Shown here piece by piece: positions 44,043 to 54,392 of a DNA stretch of 64,000 nt (positions are counted from its first letter, which is position 1; each line of letters opens with the position of its first letter). The DNA is taken from NCBI RefSeq assembly GCF_003594885.1, contig NZ_QZEZ01000001.1, forward strand, positions 1,053,685 through 1,117,684. The letters run 5' to 3'. The notes beneath the pieces are model-generated. The model saw nothing but the letters and a program-made list of their open reading frames with translations, was not told where the DNA came from and ran no database searches. Source of the stretch: Vallicoccus soli (lineage in GTDB: Bacteria > Actinomycetota > Actinomycetes > Motilibacterales > Motilibacteraceae). A program made the position numbers and the translations under genes.

Positions 44043-44873
44043 ATGGCGAACTTCACCGCCGCGGACGTCAAGAAGCTCCGCGACGCCACCGGCGCCGGGA
44101 TGATGGACGCGAAGAAGGCGCTCACCGAGACCGACGGCGACTTCGAGAAGGCCATCGAGGAGCTGCGCGTCAAGGGTGCGGCCAAGGCCCAGAAGCGCGG
44201 CGCCGAGCGCAGCGCGTCCAACGGCCTCGTGGCCGCGGCCGAGGGCGCGATGATCGAGCTCGCCTGCGAGACCGACTTCGTCGCCAAGAACGAGCAGTTC
44301 CAGCAGCTCGCCAACGACATCGTCGCCCACGTCGCGGCCCGGCGCCTCGACGACGTGCAGGCCGTGCTCGGCGAGCAGCTGGCCGACGGGCGCACCGTCG
44401 AGGAGAGCATCTCCGCCGCCTCCGCCGTCATCGGCGAGAAGCTCGAGCTGCGCCGCGTGGCGCTGCTCGGCGGCGAGGGCAAGCAGGTCGCCGCGTACAT
44501 GCACAAGCGCTCCTCGGACCTGCCCGCGCAGGTCGGCGTGCTCGTGGAGTTCGAGGGCGGCGACGCCGAGGCGGCGCGCGGCGCGGCCATGCAGGTCGCG
44601 GCCATGCGCCCGCAGTTCACCACCCGCGACGAGGTCCCGGCCGAGACGGTCGAGAACGAGCGGCGCATCGCCGAGGCCACGGCCCGCGAGGAGGGCAAGC
44701 CCGAGCAGGCGCTGCCCAAGATCGTGGAGGGCCGGGTCAACGGTTTCTTCAAGGACGTCGTCCTGCTCGAGCAGGCCTCGGTCCAGGACAGCAAGAAGAC
44801 CGTCAAGGCGGTCCTCGACGCCGCCGGCGTGAGCGTCAGCCGCTTCGCGCGCTTCGAGGTCGGCCAGGCCTGA
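44043..44873 (+). CDS. tsf: Elongation factor Ts
   Basis: 276 residues; nucleotide exchange factor for EF-Tu. The N-terminal UBA-like domain [20 protein letters not shown] with MMDAKKAL, the EF-Tu contact region [13 protein letters not shown] and the dimerisation core are present, as is the second half ending [16 protein letters not shown] 44043 follows ACGAGGGGACC. Confidence 0.97.
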   Translation: MANFTAADVKKLRDATGAGMMDAKKALTETDGDFEKAIEELRVKGAAKAQKRGAERSASNGLVAAAEGAMIELACETDFVAKNEQFQQLANDIVAHVAARRLDDVQAVLGEQLADGRTVEESISAASAVIGEKLELRRVALLGGEGKQVAAYMHKRSSDLPAQVGVLVEFEGGDAEAARGAAMQVAAMRPQFTTRDEVPAETVENERRIAEATAREEGKPEQALPKIVEGRVNGFFKDVVLLEQASVQDSKKTVKAVLDAAGVSVSRFARFEVGQA

Positions 44874-44895
44874 GGCCGGCCGGACCGCGGTGCGA

Positions 44896-44930
44896 CCGGT
44901 CCCCGTCCCCGACCCGGGGGCGGGGACCGG
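44896..44930 (+). terminator. Hairpin terminator after tsf
   Basis: 15-bp stem CCGGTCCCCGTCCCC / GGGGGCGGGGACCGG with one G-U pair and a 5-base loop, 22 bases after the tsf stop. The rest of the gap to pyrH carries a 14-base direct repeat ACCACCGGCGAGCG around 44969-44995. Confidence 0.8.
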
Positions 44931-45038
44931 CGCGCACCCGGCCCCGGGCGACCGGCCCCCGGCGGGCCACCACCGGCGAGCGACCACCGGCGAGCGACCC
45001 AGACCCAGCCCGACGAGCCGTACGACCGAGGAGCGAGC

Positions 45039-45848
45039 GTGGAGCTGACCGTGACGCAGGACGGGGCGCAGGACCGGGCCCAGGACGGGGCGCCGGACCG
45101 GGCGCAGGACGAGGGGCGGGCCGCGGCGCCGTACCGGCGGGTCCTGCTCAAGATGTCCGGCGAGGTGTTCGGCGGCGGTGGCGTCGGGGTCGACCCGGAC
45201 GTCGTGCAGGACATGGCCCGGCAGGTGGCCGACGTGGTGCGCGGCGGCACGGAGGTCGCCATCGTCGTCGGCGGGGGCAACTTCTTCCGCGGCGCGGAGC
45301 TGTCCCAGCGCGGCATCGACCGGGCCCGCGCGGACTACATGGGCATGCTCGGCACGGTCATGAACTGCCTCGCGCTGCAGGACTTCCTCGAGAAGCAGGG
45401 CATCGACACGCGGGTGCAGACCGCGATCGCCATGGGCCAGGTCGCCGAGCCGTACATCCCGCGCCGCGCGATCCGCCACCTCGAGAAGGGCCGCGTCGTG
45501 ATCTTCGGCGCCGGCGCCGGGATGCCGTACTTCTCCACCGACACCGTCTCGGCCCAGCGCGCGCTGGAGATCCACTGCGACGCGCTGCTCATGGGCAAGA
45601 ACGGCACCGACGGCGTGTACGACGCCGACCCGCGCAGGGTGCCGGACGCGCGCCGCTACGAGCGCGTGAGCTACGCCGAGGTGCTGCGCCGCGACCTCAA
45701 GGTCGCCGACGCCGCGGCGTTCAGCCTCTGCCAGGAGAACGCGCTGCCCATCGTGGTGTTCGACCTCATGCGGGACGGCAACATCGCGCGGGTCGTGCGT
45801 GGTGAGAGGATCGGGACGCTCGTCACCGGGGACGACGCCGCCGCCTGA
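45039..45848 (+). CDS. pyrH: UMP kinase
   Basis: 269 residues; phosphorylates UMP to UDP as a hexamer, allosterically controlled by GTP and [55 protein letters not shown] and [11 protein letters not shown] are conserved. The first 33 residues, built of five Gln/Pro-Asp-x-x tetrapeptide repeats, precede the kinase fold and are absent from standard enzymes. A later start is not obvious because no ATG or GTG lies between; the GTG at 45039 follows CGAGGAGCGAGC. Confidence 0.95.
   Translation: MELTVTQDGAQDRAQDGAPDRAQDEGRAAAPYRRVLLKMSGEVFGGGGVGVDPDVVQDMARQVADVVRGGTEVAIVVGGGNFFRGAELSQRGIDRARADYMGMLGTVMNCLALQDFLEKQGIDTRVQTAIAMGQVAEPYIPRRAIRHLEKGRVVIFGAGAGMPYFSTDTVSAQRALEIHCDALLMGKNGTDGVYDADPRRVPDARRYERVSYAEVLRRDLKVADAAAFSLCQENALPIVVFDLMRDGNIARVVRGERIGTLVTGDDAAA
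45057..45116 (+). repeat. Twelve-base tandem repeat at the pyrH 5' end
   Basis: Five imperfect copies of CAGGACGGGGCG encode [16 protein letters not shown] and QDEG. Such units expand or shrink by slippage, so the length may vary between strains. Confidence 0.9.
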
Positions 45849-45899
45849 GCGGCGGCGGGCGCGGGACGGGCCGAGGCGGACGAGCGACAGGAGCGCAGC

Positions 45900-46457
45900 G
45901 TGATCGAGGAGACCCTCTTCGAGGCCGAGGAGAAGATGGAGAAGGCGGTGGGCGTGGCCCGCGAGGACTTCTCCACGATCCGCACCGGCCGGGCGACGCC
46001 CGCGATGTTCTCCAAGGTGGTCGTCGACTACTACGGCGCGCCGACGCCGGTGAACCAGCTGGCGTCGTTCCAGACGCCCGAGGCGCGCATGATCATCGTG
46101 CAGCCGTACGACAAGTCGTCGCTGCCGGCGGTCGAGCGCGCGATCCGCGACTCCGACCTGGGCGTCAACCCGACCAACGACGGCAGCATCATCCGCGTCG
46201 TGCTCCCGCAGCTCACCGAGGAGCGCCGGCGGGAGTACATAAAGGTCGCGCGCAGCAAGGCCGAGGACGCGCGCGTCTCGATCCGCAACGTGCGCCGGCA
46301 CGCCAAGGAGGCGCTCGACCGCCTCGTGCGCGACGGCGACGCCGGCGAGGACGAGGTGCGCCGCGCGGAGAAGTCGCTCGAGGAGGTCACGGGCCGCTAC
46401 GTGGCGAACGTCGACGACCTGCTCAAGCACAAGGAAGCCGAGCTCCTCGAGGTCTAG
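45900..46457 (+). CDS. frr: Ribosome recycling factor
   Basis: 185 residues, exact family length; splits post-termination ribosomes with [63 protein letters not shown] and [19 protein letters not shown] are conserved. GTG 45900 with ACAGGAGCG upstream. Confidence 0.97.
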   Translation: MIEETLFEAEEKMEKAVGVAREDFSTIRTGRATPAMFSKVVVDYYGAPTPVNQLASFQTPEARMIIVQPYDKSSLPAVERAIRDSDLGVNPTNDGSIIRVVLPQLTEERRREYIKVARSKAEDARVSIRNVRRHAKEALDRLVRDGDAGEDEVRRAEKSLEEVTGRYVANVDDLLKHKEAELLEV

Positions 46458-46469
46458 GCGGACCCGCAC

Positions 46470-47402
46470 GTGCAGGAGACGCCCGACCCGCCCGTCCCCG
46501 GCGGGCTGCCGCCCTCGCCGCCGAGCGTCCACGAGCCGACCTCGCCGGTGGAGCCGGTGCCGGTCGAGCCGGTGCCGCCGCCGGAGAAGCGCAGCCGCGC
46601 CGGGCGCGACCTGCCCGCGGCGGTGGGCGTGGGCGTCGCGCTGGCCGCGGCCGTGGTGGCGAGCCTCGTCGTCGAGCCGGTCGCGTTCGTCGTGCTCGTC
46701 GGCGCGGTGCTCGCCGCGGGGCTGTGGGAGCTGCGCAACGCCCTGCTCGCCGGCGGCATCCGCGTGCCGCTGCCGCCCGTCCTCGTCGGCGGCGCCGCGA
46801 TGCTCGCCGGCGCCTGGGCCGGCGGCGCGGAGGCGCTCGTCGTGGCGCTGGCGGCCACCGTCGCCGCGGTGCTGCTGTGGCGGCTGCCGGAGGGGGCGCG
46901 CGGGTACGCCCGCGACGCGACCGCGGCCGTGTTCGCCGCGGTCTACGTCCCGTTCCTCGCCGGCTTCGCCGTGCTCATGCTGCGCGAGGACGACGGCGTC
47001 AGCCGCGTCGTCCTGTTCATCCTCGTCACCGTCGCCTCCGACACCGGCGGGTACGCCGCGGGGGTGCTCCTCGGCCGGCACCCGATGGCGCCCACGGTGT
47101 CGCCGAAGAAGTCGTGGGAGGGCGTCGGCGGCTCGGTGCTGGCGGCCGTGCTGGTCGGGTGGCTCGCGGGCGGGGCGCTCGTCGGCCTGGCGCCGTGGCA
47201 GGGGGCGCTGCTCGGCCTGCTCGCGGTGCTCACCGCGACCGTGGGCGACCTCGGCGAGTCGATGGTCAAGCGCGACCTCGGCATCAAGGACATGGGCTCG
47301 CTGCTGCCCGGGCACGGCGGCTTCATGGACCGCCTCGACTCGCTGCTGCCCACCGCGCCGGTCGTGCACCTCGTGCTCGCCGCGGCGCTCGGGGCCGGCT
47401 GA
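46470..47402 (+). CDS. cdsA: Phosphatidate cytidylyltransferase
   Basis: 310 residues; makes CDP-diacylglycerol for phospholipid synthesis in the membrane. A Pro-rich cytoplasmic N-terminus of about 45 residues, about eight membrane spans, and the C-terminal signature TVSPKKSWEGVGGS, then VGDLGESMVKRDLGIKDMG and LLPGHGGFMDRLDSL with the metal-binding acidic residues. GTG 46470 is 12 bases after frr. Converges with ackA, ten bases apart. Confidence 0.95.
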   Translation: MQETPDPPVPGGLPPSPPSVHEPTSPVEPVPVEPVPPPEKRSRAGRDLPAAVGVGVALAAAVVASLVVEPVAFVVLVGAVLAAGLWELRNALLAGGIRVPLPPVLVGGAAMLAGAWAGGAEALVVALAATVAAVLLWRLPEGARGYARDATAAVFAAVYVPFLAGFAVLMLREDDGVSRVVLFILVTVASDTGGYAAGVLLGRHPMAPTVSPKKSWEGVGGSVLAAVLVGWLAGGALVGLAPWQGALLGLLAVLTATVGDLGESMVKRDLGIKDMGSLLPGHGGFMDRLDSLLPTAPVVHLVLAAALGAG

Positions 47403-47412
47403 CGCCCGGCGC

Positions 47413-48537
47413 TCAGCCCGCCGCCACGACCTCCCGCACCTGCCGCGCGATCTCCAGGTCCTCGCGCGCCGTCACGACGGCGACCGCCACGGGGGAGCCG
47501 TCGGGGGACACGACGGCGTCGCCGTGGGCCGCGTCGTTCGCCGCGTCGTCGACGGCGGCACCGAGGTGCGCCAGGCGCGCGGCGAGGTCGCGCCGCACCG
47601 GCGCGGAGTGCTCGCCGATGCCGCCGGTCAGCACGAGCAGGTCGAGCCCGCCGGTCGCCGCCGTCATCGCCGCGGCCTCCCTCGCCAGCCGGTGCACGAA
47701 GACGTCGTACGCCAGCGCCGCGCCGTCGTCGCCGGCGTCGCGCGCGGCGAGCACGTCGCGCAGGTCGCCCGAGGTGCCGGACAGCCCGGCCAGGCCGGAC
47801 TCGCGCAGGAGGGTGCGCTCGAGGCCGTCGACGTCGACGCCGTCCTGGCGCAGCAGCCAGAGCAGCATCCCGGGGTCGACCGTCCCCGACCGGGTGACCA
47901 TGACGAGGCCCTCGAGCGGGGTGAAGCCCATCGTGGTGTCCACCGAGCGCCCGCCGCGGACCGCGGCGAGGGAGGCGCCGGCGCCGAGGTGGCAGGTCAC
48001 CGCGCGCAGGTCCTCCAGCGGCCGCCCGGCGAGCTCGGCCCCGCGGCGCGCCGCGTAGGCGTGGCTCAGGCCGTGGAAGCCGTAGCGGCGCAGCCCGTAG
48101 CGCTCGGTGAGCCCCCGCGGGAGGGCGTACGTCGCGGCGGCGGCCGGCAGGGTCGCGTGGAAGGCGGTGTCGAAGCAGGCGACCGCGGGCACCCCGGGCA
48201 GGGCCTCGCGGACCGCGCGCACCGCGGCGAGCGCGGGCGGGTTGTGCAGCGGCGCGAGCGCGACGGTCTCGTCGAGCGCGGCCAGCGCCGCGTCGTCGAC
48301 GAGCACCGGCGCCTCGTAGCGCCCGCCGCCGTGCACCACCCGGTGCCCGACGGCGTCGGCCCCGCCGGCCTCGTCGAGCAGCGCCCGCAGCGGGGCGAGG
48401 TCGTCCCGCGACCACCGCTCGACGGTGCGCGCGGCGAGGACGGCCCCGCCGCGGTCGAGCACGGCGAGCTTGAGGCTGCTCGACCCGGCGTTGACGACGA
48501 GGACGCGGGCGGGGGACGGGTCGGGCAGGTCGGGCAC
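47413..48537 (-). CDS. ackA: Acetate kinase
   Basis: 374 residues; interconverts acetate plus ATP and acetyl phosphate. VLVVNAGSSSLKLAVLD, GHRVVHGGGRY, ACFDTAFHATLP, YGFHGLSH, CHLGAGASLAAV, MGFTPLEGLVMVTRSGTVDP and TGGIGEHS include every substrate-contact motif. It is antisense in the otherwise collinear cdsA-rlmN pair and is not accompanied by pta, its usual partner. GTG start at 48537. Confidence 0.96.
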   Translation of the reverse strand: MPDLPDPSPARVLVVNAGSSSLKLAVLDRGGAVLAARTVERWSRDDLAPLRALLDEAGGADAVGHRVVHGGGRYEAPVLVDDAALAALDETVALAPLHNPPALAAVRAVREALPGVPAVACFDTAFHATLPAAAATYALPRGLTERYGLRRYGFHGLSHAYAARRGAELAGRPLEDLRAVTCHLGAGASLAAVRGGRSVDTTMGFTPLEGLVMVTRSGTVDPGMLLWLLRQDGVDVDGLERTLLRESGLAGLSGTSGDLRDVLAARDAGDDGAALAYDVFVHRLAREAAAMTAATGGLDLLVLTGGIGEHSAPVRRDLAARLAHLGAAVDDAANDAAHGDAVVSPDGSPVAVAVVTAREDLEIARQVREVVAAG

Positions 48538-48620
48538 GGGACCTCCGGGGCTTCGTACGGCTGCGTCGCGCTCGTGCGGCGTGACGTCGGTCTCGACGTG
48601 CGGGCCGGGCGCGCGCCGCG

Positions 48621-48633
48621 TGCCAGACTGGCA
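48621..48633. promoter_or_regulatory. Palindrome TGCCA-GAC-TGGCA just before rlmN
   Basis: Perfect 5-bp arms around GAC, ending five bases before the rlmN ATG (48639). It embeds CAGACT, a possible -10; if used, the rlmN mRNA would be nearly leaderless. It may alternatively be a regulator site in the 101-base ackA/rlmN divergent region. Confidence 0.45.
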
Positions 48634-48638
48634 GGACG

Positions 48639-49892
48639 ATGCCTGTCCAGCCCGCCACCCCCGACGTGCCCGCTGCGGACCCGCTCGACGCCCCCGTGCC
48701 GGCGCTCGCCGCCGTCCCGCCGGCCGAGCCGCCCGCGTCGGCGCCCGACGCCGGCAGCGCCGCCGCCGCGCCCGCCGCGCCGCCGCGCCCCGGCCTGCTG
48801 ACCTTCGCCGCGCCGCGGCGGGCCAAGCCGCCGCGGCACCTCGCGGACCTCGCCCCGGCCGACCGGCGCGCCGCTGTGGAGGAGCTCGGCGAGAAGGGCT
48901 TCCGGGCCGCGCAGCTCTCGACGCACTACTTCGGGCACCTCACCGCCGACCCGGCGCGCATGCCCGACCTTCCGGCGGCGCTGCGCGAGCGCCTCGGCGC
49001 GTCCCTGCTGCCGCCGCTGCTGACGCCGGTGCGCACGCTCGAGGCCGACGGCGGCACGACCCGCAAGACGGTGTGGCGCCTCTTCGACGGCGCGCTCGTC
49101 GAGTCGGTGCTCATGCGCTACCCGGACCGGGCCACCGTGTGCGTCTCCTCGCAGGCCGGCTGCGGCATGAACTGCCCCTTCTGCGCCACCGGGCAGGCGG
49201 GCCTGACCCGCAACATGTCCGCCGCGGAGATCGTGGACCAGGTCCGCGCCGCCGCGGCCGCCCTGCGCGACGGCGAGGTGCCCGGCGGGCCGGCGCGCCT
49301 GTCCAACGTCGTGTTCATGGGCATGGGCGAGCCGCTGGCGAACTACAAGGCGGTCCTCGGCGCGGTGCGGCGCATCACCGACCCCGCCCCCGACGGCCTC
49401 GGCATCAGCCAGCGCTCGGTGACGGTCTCCACGGTCGGCCTCGTGCCGGCCATCGACCGCCTGCGCGAGGAGGGGCTCTCGGTGCGCCTCGCCGTGTCGC
49501 TGCACGCGCCCGACGACGCGCTGCGCGACGAGCTCGTCCCGGTGAACACCCGGTGGAAGGTGCGCGAGGTGCTCGACGCGGCGTGGCGCTACACGCGGGC
49601 GACCGGGCGGCGTGCCAGCATCGAGTACGCCCTCATCAAGGACGTGAACGACCAGGCGTGGCGCGCCGACCTGCTCGGCGAGCTGCTCTCCGGGCACCTC
49701 GTGCACGTGAACCTCATCCCCCTCAACCCCACCCCGGGGTCGCGGTGGACGGCCTCCCGGCCGGAGGACGAGCGCGAGTTCGTGCGGCGGCTGCAGCGCC
49801 ACGGCGTGGCCGTGACCGTCCGCGACACCCGGGGGCGCGAGATCGACGGGGCGTGCGGACAGCTCGCCGCGACGAGCGAGGCCGGCGACTGA
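48639..49892 (+). CDS. rlmN: Dual-specificity 23S rRNA/tRNA adenine-C2 methyltransferase
   Basis: 417 residues; a radical-SAM enzyme making 2-methyladenosine at A2503 of 23S rRNA and A37 of some tRNAs. The iron-sulfur motif CxxxCxxC is in [20 protein letters not shown]; the second part has [32 protein letters not shown] and [15 protein letters not shown]. The catalytic cysteine is in [12 protein letters not shown] 50-residue Ala/Pro-rich N-terminal extension precedes the usual start. ATG 48639. Confidence 0.95.
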   Translation: MPVQPATPDVPAADPLDAPVPALAAVPPAEPPASAPDAGSAAAAPAAPPRPGLLTFAAPRRAKPPRHLADLAPADRRAAVEELGEKGFRAAQLSTHYFGHLTADPARMPDLPAALRERLGASLLPPLLTPVRTLEADGGTTRKTVWRLFDGALVESVLMRYPDRATVCVSSQAGCGMNCPFCATGQAGLTRNMSAAEIVDQVRAAAAALRDGEVPGGPARLSNVVFMGMGEPLANYKAVLGAVRRITDPAPDGLGISQRSVTVSTVGLVPAIDRLREEGLSVRLAVSLHAPDDALRDELVPVNTRWKVREVLDAAWRYTRATGRRASIEYALIKDVNDQAWRADLLGELLSGHLVHVNLIPLNPTPGSRWTASRPEDEREFVRRLQRHGVAVTVRDTRGREIDGACGQLAATSEAGD

Positions 49893-49906
49893 CAGGAGCG
49901 GTAGCG

Positions 49907-50629
49907 GTGGCGAGCTTCCCGAGGGCCACGGGCATGACGCGGGGGTACGCCCGCCCGCAGGTCGACCGGTTCCTCGCCAGGGTGCAGGAGGCGCTCGAGG
50001 GCGCCCCCGGGGCCGCCGGCGTCACCGCCGCGGAGATCCGTCGCGCCGGCTTCGACCTGGTGCGCGGCGGCTACGACGTGACGGCCGTCGACGCCCACCT
50101 CGACGTGCTCGAGCTGCGCGCGCTCGCCGCCGAGCGGCGCGCCGCCGTGCCCGGTGCGCGCACCGCGGCCGACGACGCCGGCGCAGGGGTGCCCGAGGAG
50201 CTCCTCGACGTCCTCGACGCCGCCCCGGGCACGCGCTTCGCGCGCGCCGGCGGGCTGCGCCGCGGCTACGCCCCGCGCGAGGTCGACGCGTTCCTCGCCG
50301 AGCTCGCCGCGACGCTCGACGGCGCGCCGGTCGGCGAGCCGCTCGACGCGGAGTCCGTGCGCCGGGCCGTCTTCCACGTGCGGTTCCGGGGCTACGACGA
50401 GGCGCAGGTCGACGACGCGCTCGACCTCGCCGTCGACGTGCTCCTGCGCCGCGACCGCCTCCAGGACGCGCCGCCCGCCGCGCACCCGGGCCCCGCCGCG
50501 GCGCACGACGCCGAGGACGAGCGGACGGCCCGCGTCGAGGGGGCGCCCCGCGAGGTCGACCTCGCCGACGCCGCCCCGCTCAGCGACGACACGGTCGTCA
50601 TCGACCGGCGCATCGACCGGGTCTCCTGA
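49907..50629 (+). CDS. DivIVA-domain-like protein with two duplicated modules
   Basis: 240 residues. Four Gly-Tyr...Val-Asp motifs: TRGYARPQVDRFLARV (GY at 13-14), RGGYDVTAVDAHLDVLE (55-56), RRGYAPREVDAFLAEL (120-121) and FRGYDEAQVDDALDLAV (162-163). The spacing within each pair is exactly 42 residues and the pairs are 107 apart, so one A-B module has been duplicated. The motif is that of DivIVA/Wag31 N-terminal domains, but the long coiled coil of real DivIVA is missing. It may bind curved membrane or a DivIVA partner. Unlike Wag31 it is not in the ftsZ cluster. GTG 49907 with ACAGGAGCGG upstream. Confidence 0.78.
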   Translation: MASFPRATGMTRGYARPQVDRFLARVQEALEGAPGAAGVTAAEIRRAGFDLVRGGYDVTAVDAHLDVLELRALAAERRAAVPGARTAADDAGAGVPEELLDVLDAAPGTRFARAGGLRRGYAPREVDAFLAELAATLDGAPVGEPLDAESVRRAVFHVRFRGYDEAQVDDALDLAVDVLLRRDRLQDAPPAAHPGPAAAHDAEDERTARVEGAPREVDLADAAPLSDDTVVIDRRIDRVS

Positions 50630-50684
50630 CCCGTGCGGCGGCCGGGCCACCCGGCACGGGCGCCCGCCGTCCCGCGGGGGACCC

Positions 50685-51094
50685 TCAGCCGCGGGGCGCG
50701 GGACGCTCGACGAGGCCCAGCACCCGGTCGACGGCGACCTCGAGCACGACGCGCTCGGGGTTCTCCCGCGGCGGCCGGTACCGCTCGGCGTAGCGCTGCA
50801 CCGCGTCCTGCACGGACGCAGGGTCGTCGAGCACCCGCACCGGGCCCTCGAGGCTCAGCCAGCGCCAGCCGTCGACCTGGCACAGGACGGCCCGCCCGCC
50901 GGCCGCGGCGTTGCGCGCCTTGCGGGTGCCCCCGCCGGTGATGACCCGGGCGACCCGCGCCCTCTCGTCCCAGGTGAAGCCGACCGGCACCACGTGCGGC
51001 GTGCCGTCCGGGCGCAGCGTCGTGAGCGTGGCGAGGTGGCGCTCGGCGAGGAAGGCCAGCGCGGGCCCGGGCAGGGCCGCCGGGTCGAGGGCCA

Positions 51095-51095
<1 letters not shown>
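50685..51095 (-). CDS. PPOX-class F420-dependent oxidoreductase
   Basis: 136 residues, split-barrel flavin/deazaflavin fold: [51 protein letters not shown] and [15 protein letters not shown]. Members use F420 or FMN; the substrate is unknown. ATG 51095 overlaps the stop of the upstream acyl-CoA dehydrogenase by one base (TGATG), so they form a minus-strand operon. Confidence 0.87.
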
Positions 51096-52261
<1,166 letters not shown>

Positions 52262-52280
52262 GCGCGGATCCTGCCAGGCC

Positions 52281-52316
52281 GCGGGGCAGGGCGCGGGGCA
52301 GGGCGCGGGGCCGGGC
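52281..52316. repeat. Three 12-base tandem repeats
   Basis: GCGGGGCAGGGC twice and GCGGGGCCGGGC once, in the 61-base gap between the dehydrogenase and aminotransferase genes. Confidence 0.85.
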
Positions 52317-52322
52317 GCCGGC

Positions 52323-53741
52323 TCAGAGGCGCGCCCACGCCTCGGTGAGGACCGAGCGCAGCACCTGCTCGATCTCGTCGAAGTGCGACTGGTCGCACAC
52401 CAGCGGCGGCGCGAGCTGCACCACCGGGTCGCCGCGGTCGTCGGCGCGGCAGTAGAGCCCGGCGTCGAAGAGGGCCTTGGACAGGAACCCGCGCAGCAGC
52501 CGCTCGGACTCGTCGTCGTCGAACGTCTCCTTGGTGGCCTTGTCCTTGACCATCTCGATGCCGTAGAAGAAGCCGTCGCCGCGCACGTCGCCGACGATGG
52601 GCAGGTCGAGCAGCTTCTCCAGCGTCGCCCGGAACGCGCCCTCGGTGTCGAGCACGTGCTGGTTCAGGCCCTCGCGGTCGAAGATGTCGAGGTTGGCCAT
52701 CGCCACCGCCGCGGAGACCGGGTGCCCGCCGAAGGTGTAGCCGTGGGCGAAGTAGCTCTGCCCGTGCAGGAACGGCTCCATGACTCGGTCGGAGGCGATC
52801 ATCGCGCCGATGGGGGAGTAGCCGGACGTCATGCCCTTGGCGCAGGTCAGCAGGTCGGGGACGTAGCCGAACTTGTCGCAGGCGAACGTCGTCCCGAGCC
52901 GGCCGAAGGCGCAGATGACCTCGTCGCTGACGAGGAGCACGTCGTGGCGGTCGCAGATCTCGCGCACCCGCTGGAAGTAGCCGGGCGGCGGCGGGAAGCA
53001 GCCGCCGGAGTTCTGCACCGGCTCGAGGAACACGGCGGCGACGGTCTCCGGGCCCTCGAAGAGGATCGCCTCCTCGATGCGGTCCGCGGCCCAGCGCCCG
53101 AACGCCTCGAGGTCGTCCCCGTGCTCGGTCGCCCGGTAGAAGTTCGTGTTGGGCGCCTTGTGAGCGCCGGGCACGAGCGGCTCGAAGTACTTCTTCGCGT
53201 CGGGGATGCCGGTGATGGACAGCGCGCCCTGGGGGGTGCCGTGGTACGCCACCGCGCGGCTGATGACCTTGTGCTTCATCGGCTTGCCGGTGAGCTTGAA
53301 GTACTGCTTGGCGACCTTCCACGCGGTCTCGACGGCCTCGCCGCCGCCCGTGGTGAAGAAGACGCGGTTGAGGTCGCCCGGCGCGGCGGCGGCGAGCCGC
53401 TCGGCGAGCCGCACGGCCTGCGGGTGGGCGTAGGACCACAGCGGGAAGAAGCCGAGGTCGGTGGCCTGGCGGGCCGCGGCCTCGGCCAGCTCGCGCCGCC
53501 CGTGCCCGACCTGCACGACGAACAGCCCCGACAGCGCGTCGAGGTAGCGCTTGCCGCGCTCGTCGAACACGTACGGCCCCTCGCCGCGCACGATCACCGG
53601 GACCGCGCCGCCCTCCTCGTACGTCGAGTGGCGCGTGAAGTGCATCCAGAGGTGGCGGCGGGCGGCCTCGGAGAGCTCCGACGGCCCGCCGGGGTCGGTG
53701 CCGGTGGAGGTCGGGGTGACGATCTGCTCGGTCGCGGTCAT
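52323..53741 (-). CDS. Class III (omega) aminotransferase, probably diamine:pyruvate type
   Basis: 472 residues, PLP enzyme. LDALSGLFVVQVGHGRRELA, FFTTGGGEAVETAWKVAKQY, SDEVICAFGRLG and the PLP lysine Lys302 in LTCAKGMTSGYSPIGAM. Omega-aminotransferases of this type transfer the terminal amine of putrescine, cadaverine or beta-alanine to pyruvate. The adjacent Lrp and aminobutyraldehyde dehydrogenase genes argue for putrescine/cadaverine. Related clusters in Streptomyces have the same order. ATG 53741, promoter at 53808-53836. Confidence 0.9.
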   Translation of the reverse strand: MTATEQIVTPTSTGTDPGGPSELSEAARRHLWMHFTRHSTYEEGGAVPVIVRGEGPYVFDERGKRYLDALSGLFVVQVGHGRRELAEAAARQATDLGFFPLWSYAHPQAVRLAERLAAAAPGDLNRVFFTTGGGEAVETAWKVAKQYFKLTGKPMKHKVISRAVAYHGTPQGALSITGIPDAKKYFEPLVPGAHKAPNTNFYRATEHGDDLEAFGRWAADRIEEAILFEGPETVAAVFLEPVQNSGGCFPPPPGYFQRVREICDRHDVLLVSDEVICAFGRLGTTFACDKFGYVPDLLTCAKGMTSGYSPIGAMIASDRVMEPFLHGQSYFAHGYTFGGHPVSAAVAMANLDIFDREGLNQHVLDTEGAFRATLEKLLDLPIVGDVRGDGFFYGIEMVKDKATKETFDDDESERLLRGFLSKALFDAGLYCRADDRGDPVVQLAPPLVCDQSHFDEIEQVLRSVLTEAWARL

Positions 53742-53772
53742 GCGGTGTCCCGTGTCTGTGGTGGTGGGGCCC

Positions 53773-53791
53773 GGCTGCGGCTTCCGCAGCC
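53773..53791. terminator. Hairpin between the lrp stop and aminotransferase start
   Basis: Perfect 8-bp stem GGCTGCGG / CCGCAGCC with a CTT loop. On the minus strand it follows lrp and precedes the aminotransferase ATG by 31 bases; it may end the lrp transcript or lie in the aminotransferase leader. Confidence 0.5.
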
Positions 53792-53807
53792 CCGAGGGCT
53801 CTCAGGC

Positions 53808-53836
53808 AGCGTATCCAGTCGTCAGCGATCGGTCCA
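53808..53836 (-). promoter_or_regulatory. Candidate promoter for the aminotransferase
   Basis: On the minus strand TGGACC (53836-53831) and TACGCT (53813-53808) are 17 bases apart. The TTTCCGTCGTCC motif (53844-53855) lies eight bases upstream of the -35, well placed for an activator or repressor. Confidence 0.5.
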
Positions 53837-53843
53837 GCGACGC

Positions 53844-53855
53844 TTTCCGTCGTCC
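53844..53855. promoter_or_regulatory. TTTCCGTCGTCC motif, copy 1
   Basis: Identical to 54424-54435 and nearly identical to 54393-54404. All three lie beside the aminotransferase, lrp or dehydrogenase promoters, so this is a candidate operator for the local Lrp protein. The protein-DNA link is inference. Confidence 0.45.
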
Positions 53856-53872
53856 AGCGGGCCCGACGGGCG

Positions 53873-54343
53873 TCAGCGCGTCCCCCAGTCGTACTGCTGC
53901 TTGCGCAGGCGCAGGTAGACGAACGTCTCGGTGGTGCGGACCTGCGGCAGCGAGCGGATCCGCCGGGACAGCAGCTCGAGCAGGTGGTCGTCGTCCTCGC
54001 ACACGACCTCGACGAGCAGGTCGAAGGACCCGGCGGTGATGACCACGTAGTCGACCTCGGGCATCGCGGCGATCTCGTCCGCGACGACCTCCATGTCCCC
54101 GTCGACGCGCAGCCCGATCATCGCCTGGCGGGTGAAGCCCACCTGGAGCGGGTCGGTGACGGCCACGACCTGCATGACGCCGCCCTCGAGGAGGCGCTGC
54201 ACCCGCTGGCGCACGGCCGCCTCGGACAGCCCCACCGCCTTGCCGATCGCCGCGTACGGCCGCCGGCCGTCCTCCTGCAGCTGCTCGATGATCGCCTTCG
54301 ACACGTCGTCGAGGGCCGGTCGCCTGCCCGCAGTCCCTGCCAC
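53873..54343 (-). CDS. Lrp/AsnC family transcriptional regulator
   Basis: 156 residues from GTG 54343; an upstream TTG (54379) is possible but less likely. The N-terminal helix-turn-helix is in AIIEQLQEDGRRPYAAIGKA and GLSEAAVRQRVQRLLEGG; the C-terminal RAM domain has GSFDLLVEVVCEDDDHLLEL. Divergent from the aldehyde dehydrogenase and upstream of the aminotransferase, so it probably senses an amine or amino acid and controls both. Highly similar regulators sit at this place in Streptomyces polyamine clusters. Confidence 0.9.
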   Translation of the reverse strand: MAGTAGRRPALDDVSKAIIEQLQEDGRRPYAAIGKAVGLSEAAVRQRVQRLLEGGVMQVVAVTDPLQVGFTRQAMIGLRVDGDMEVVADEIAAMPEVDYVVITAGSFDLLVEVVCEDDDHLLELLSRRIRSLPQVRTTETFVYLRLRKQQYDWGTR

Positions 54344-54392
54344 CGCACGATGGTCGGGGAGCGGCGCCGCCGCGGGCAAGCGCGACAGGCGG

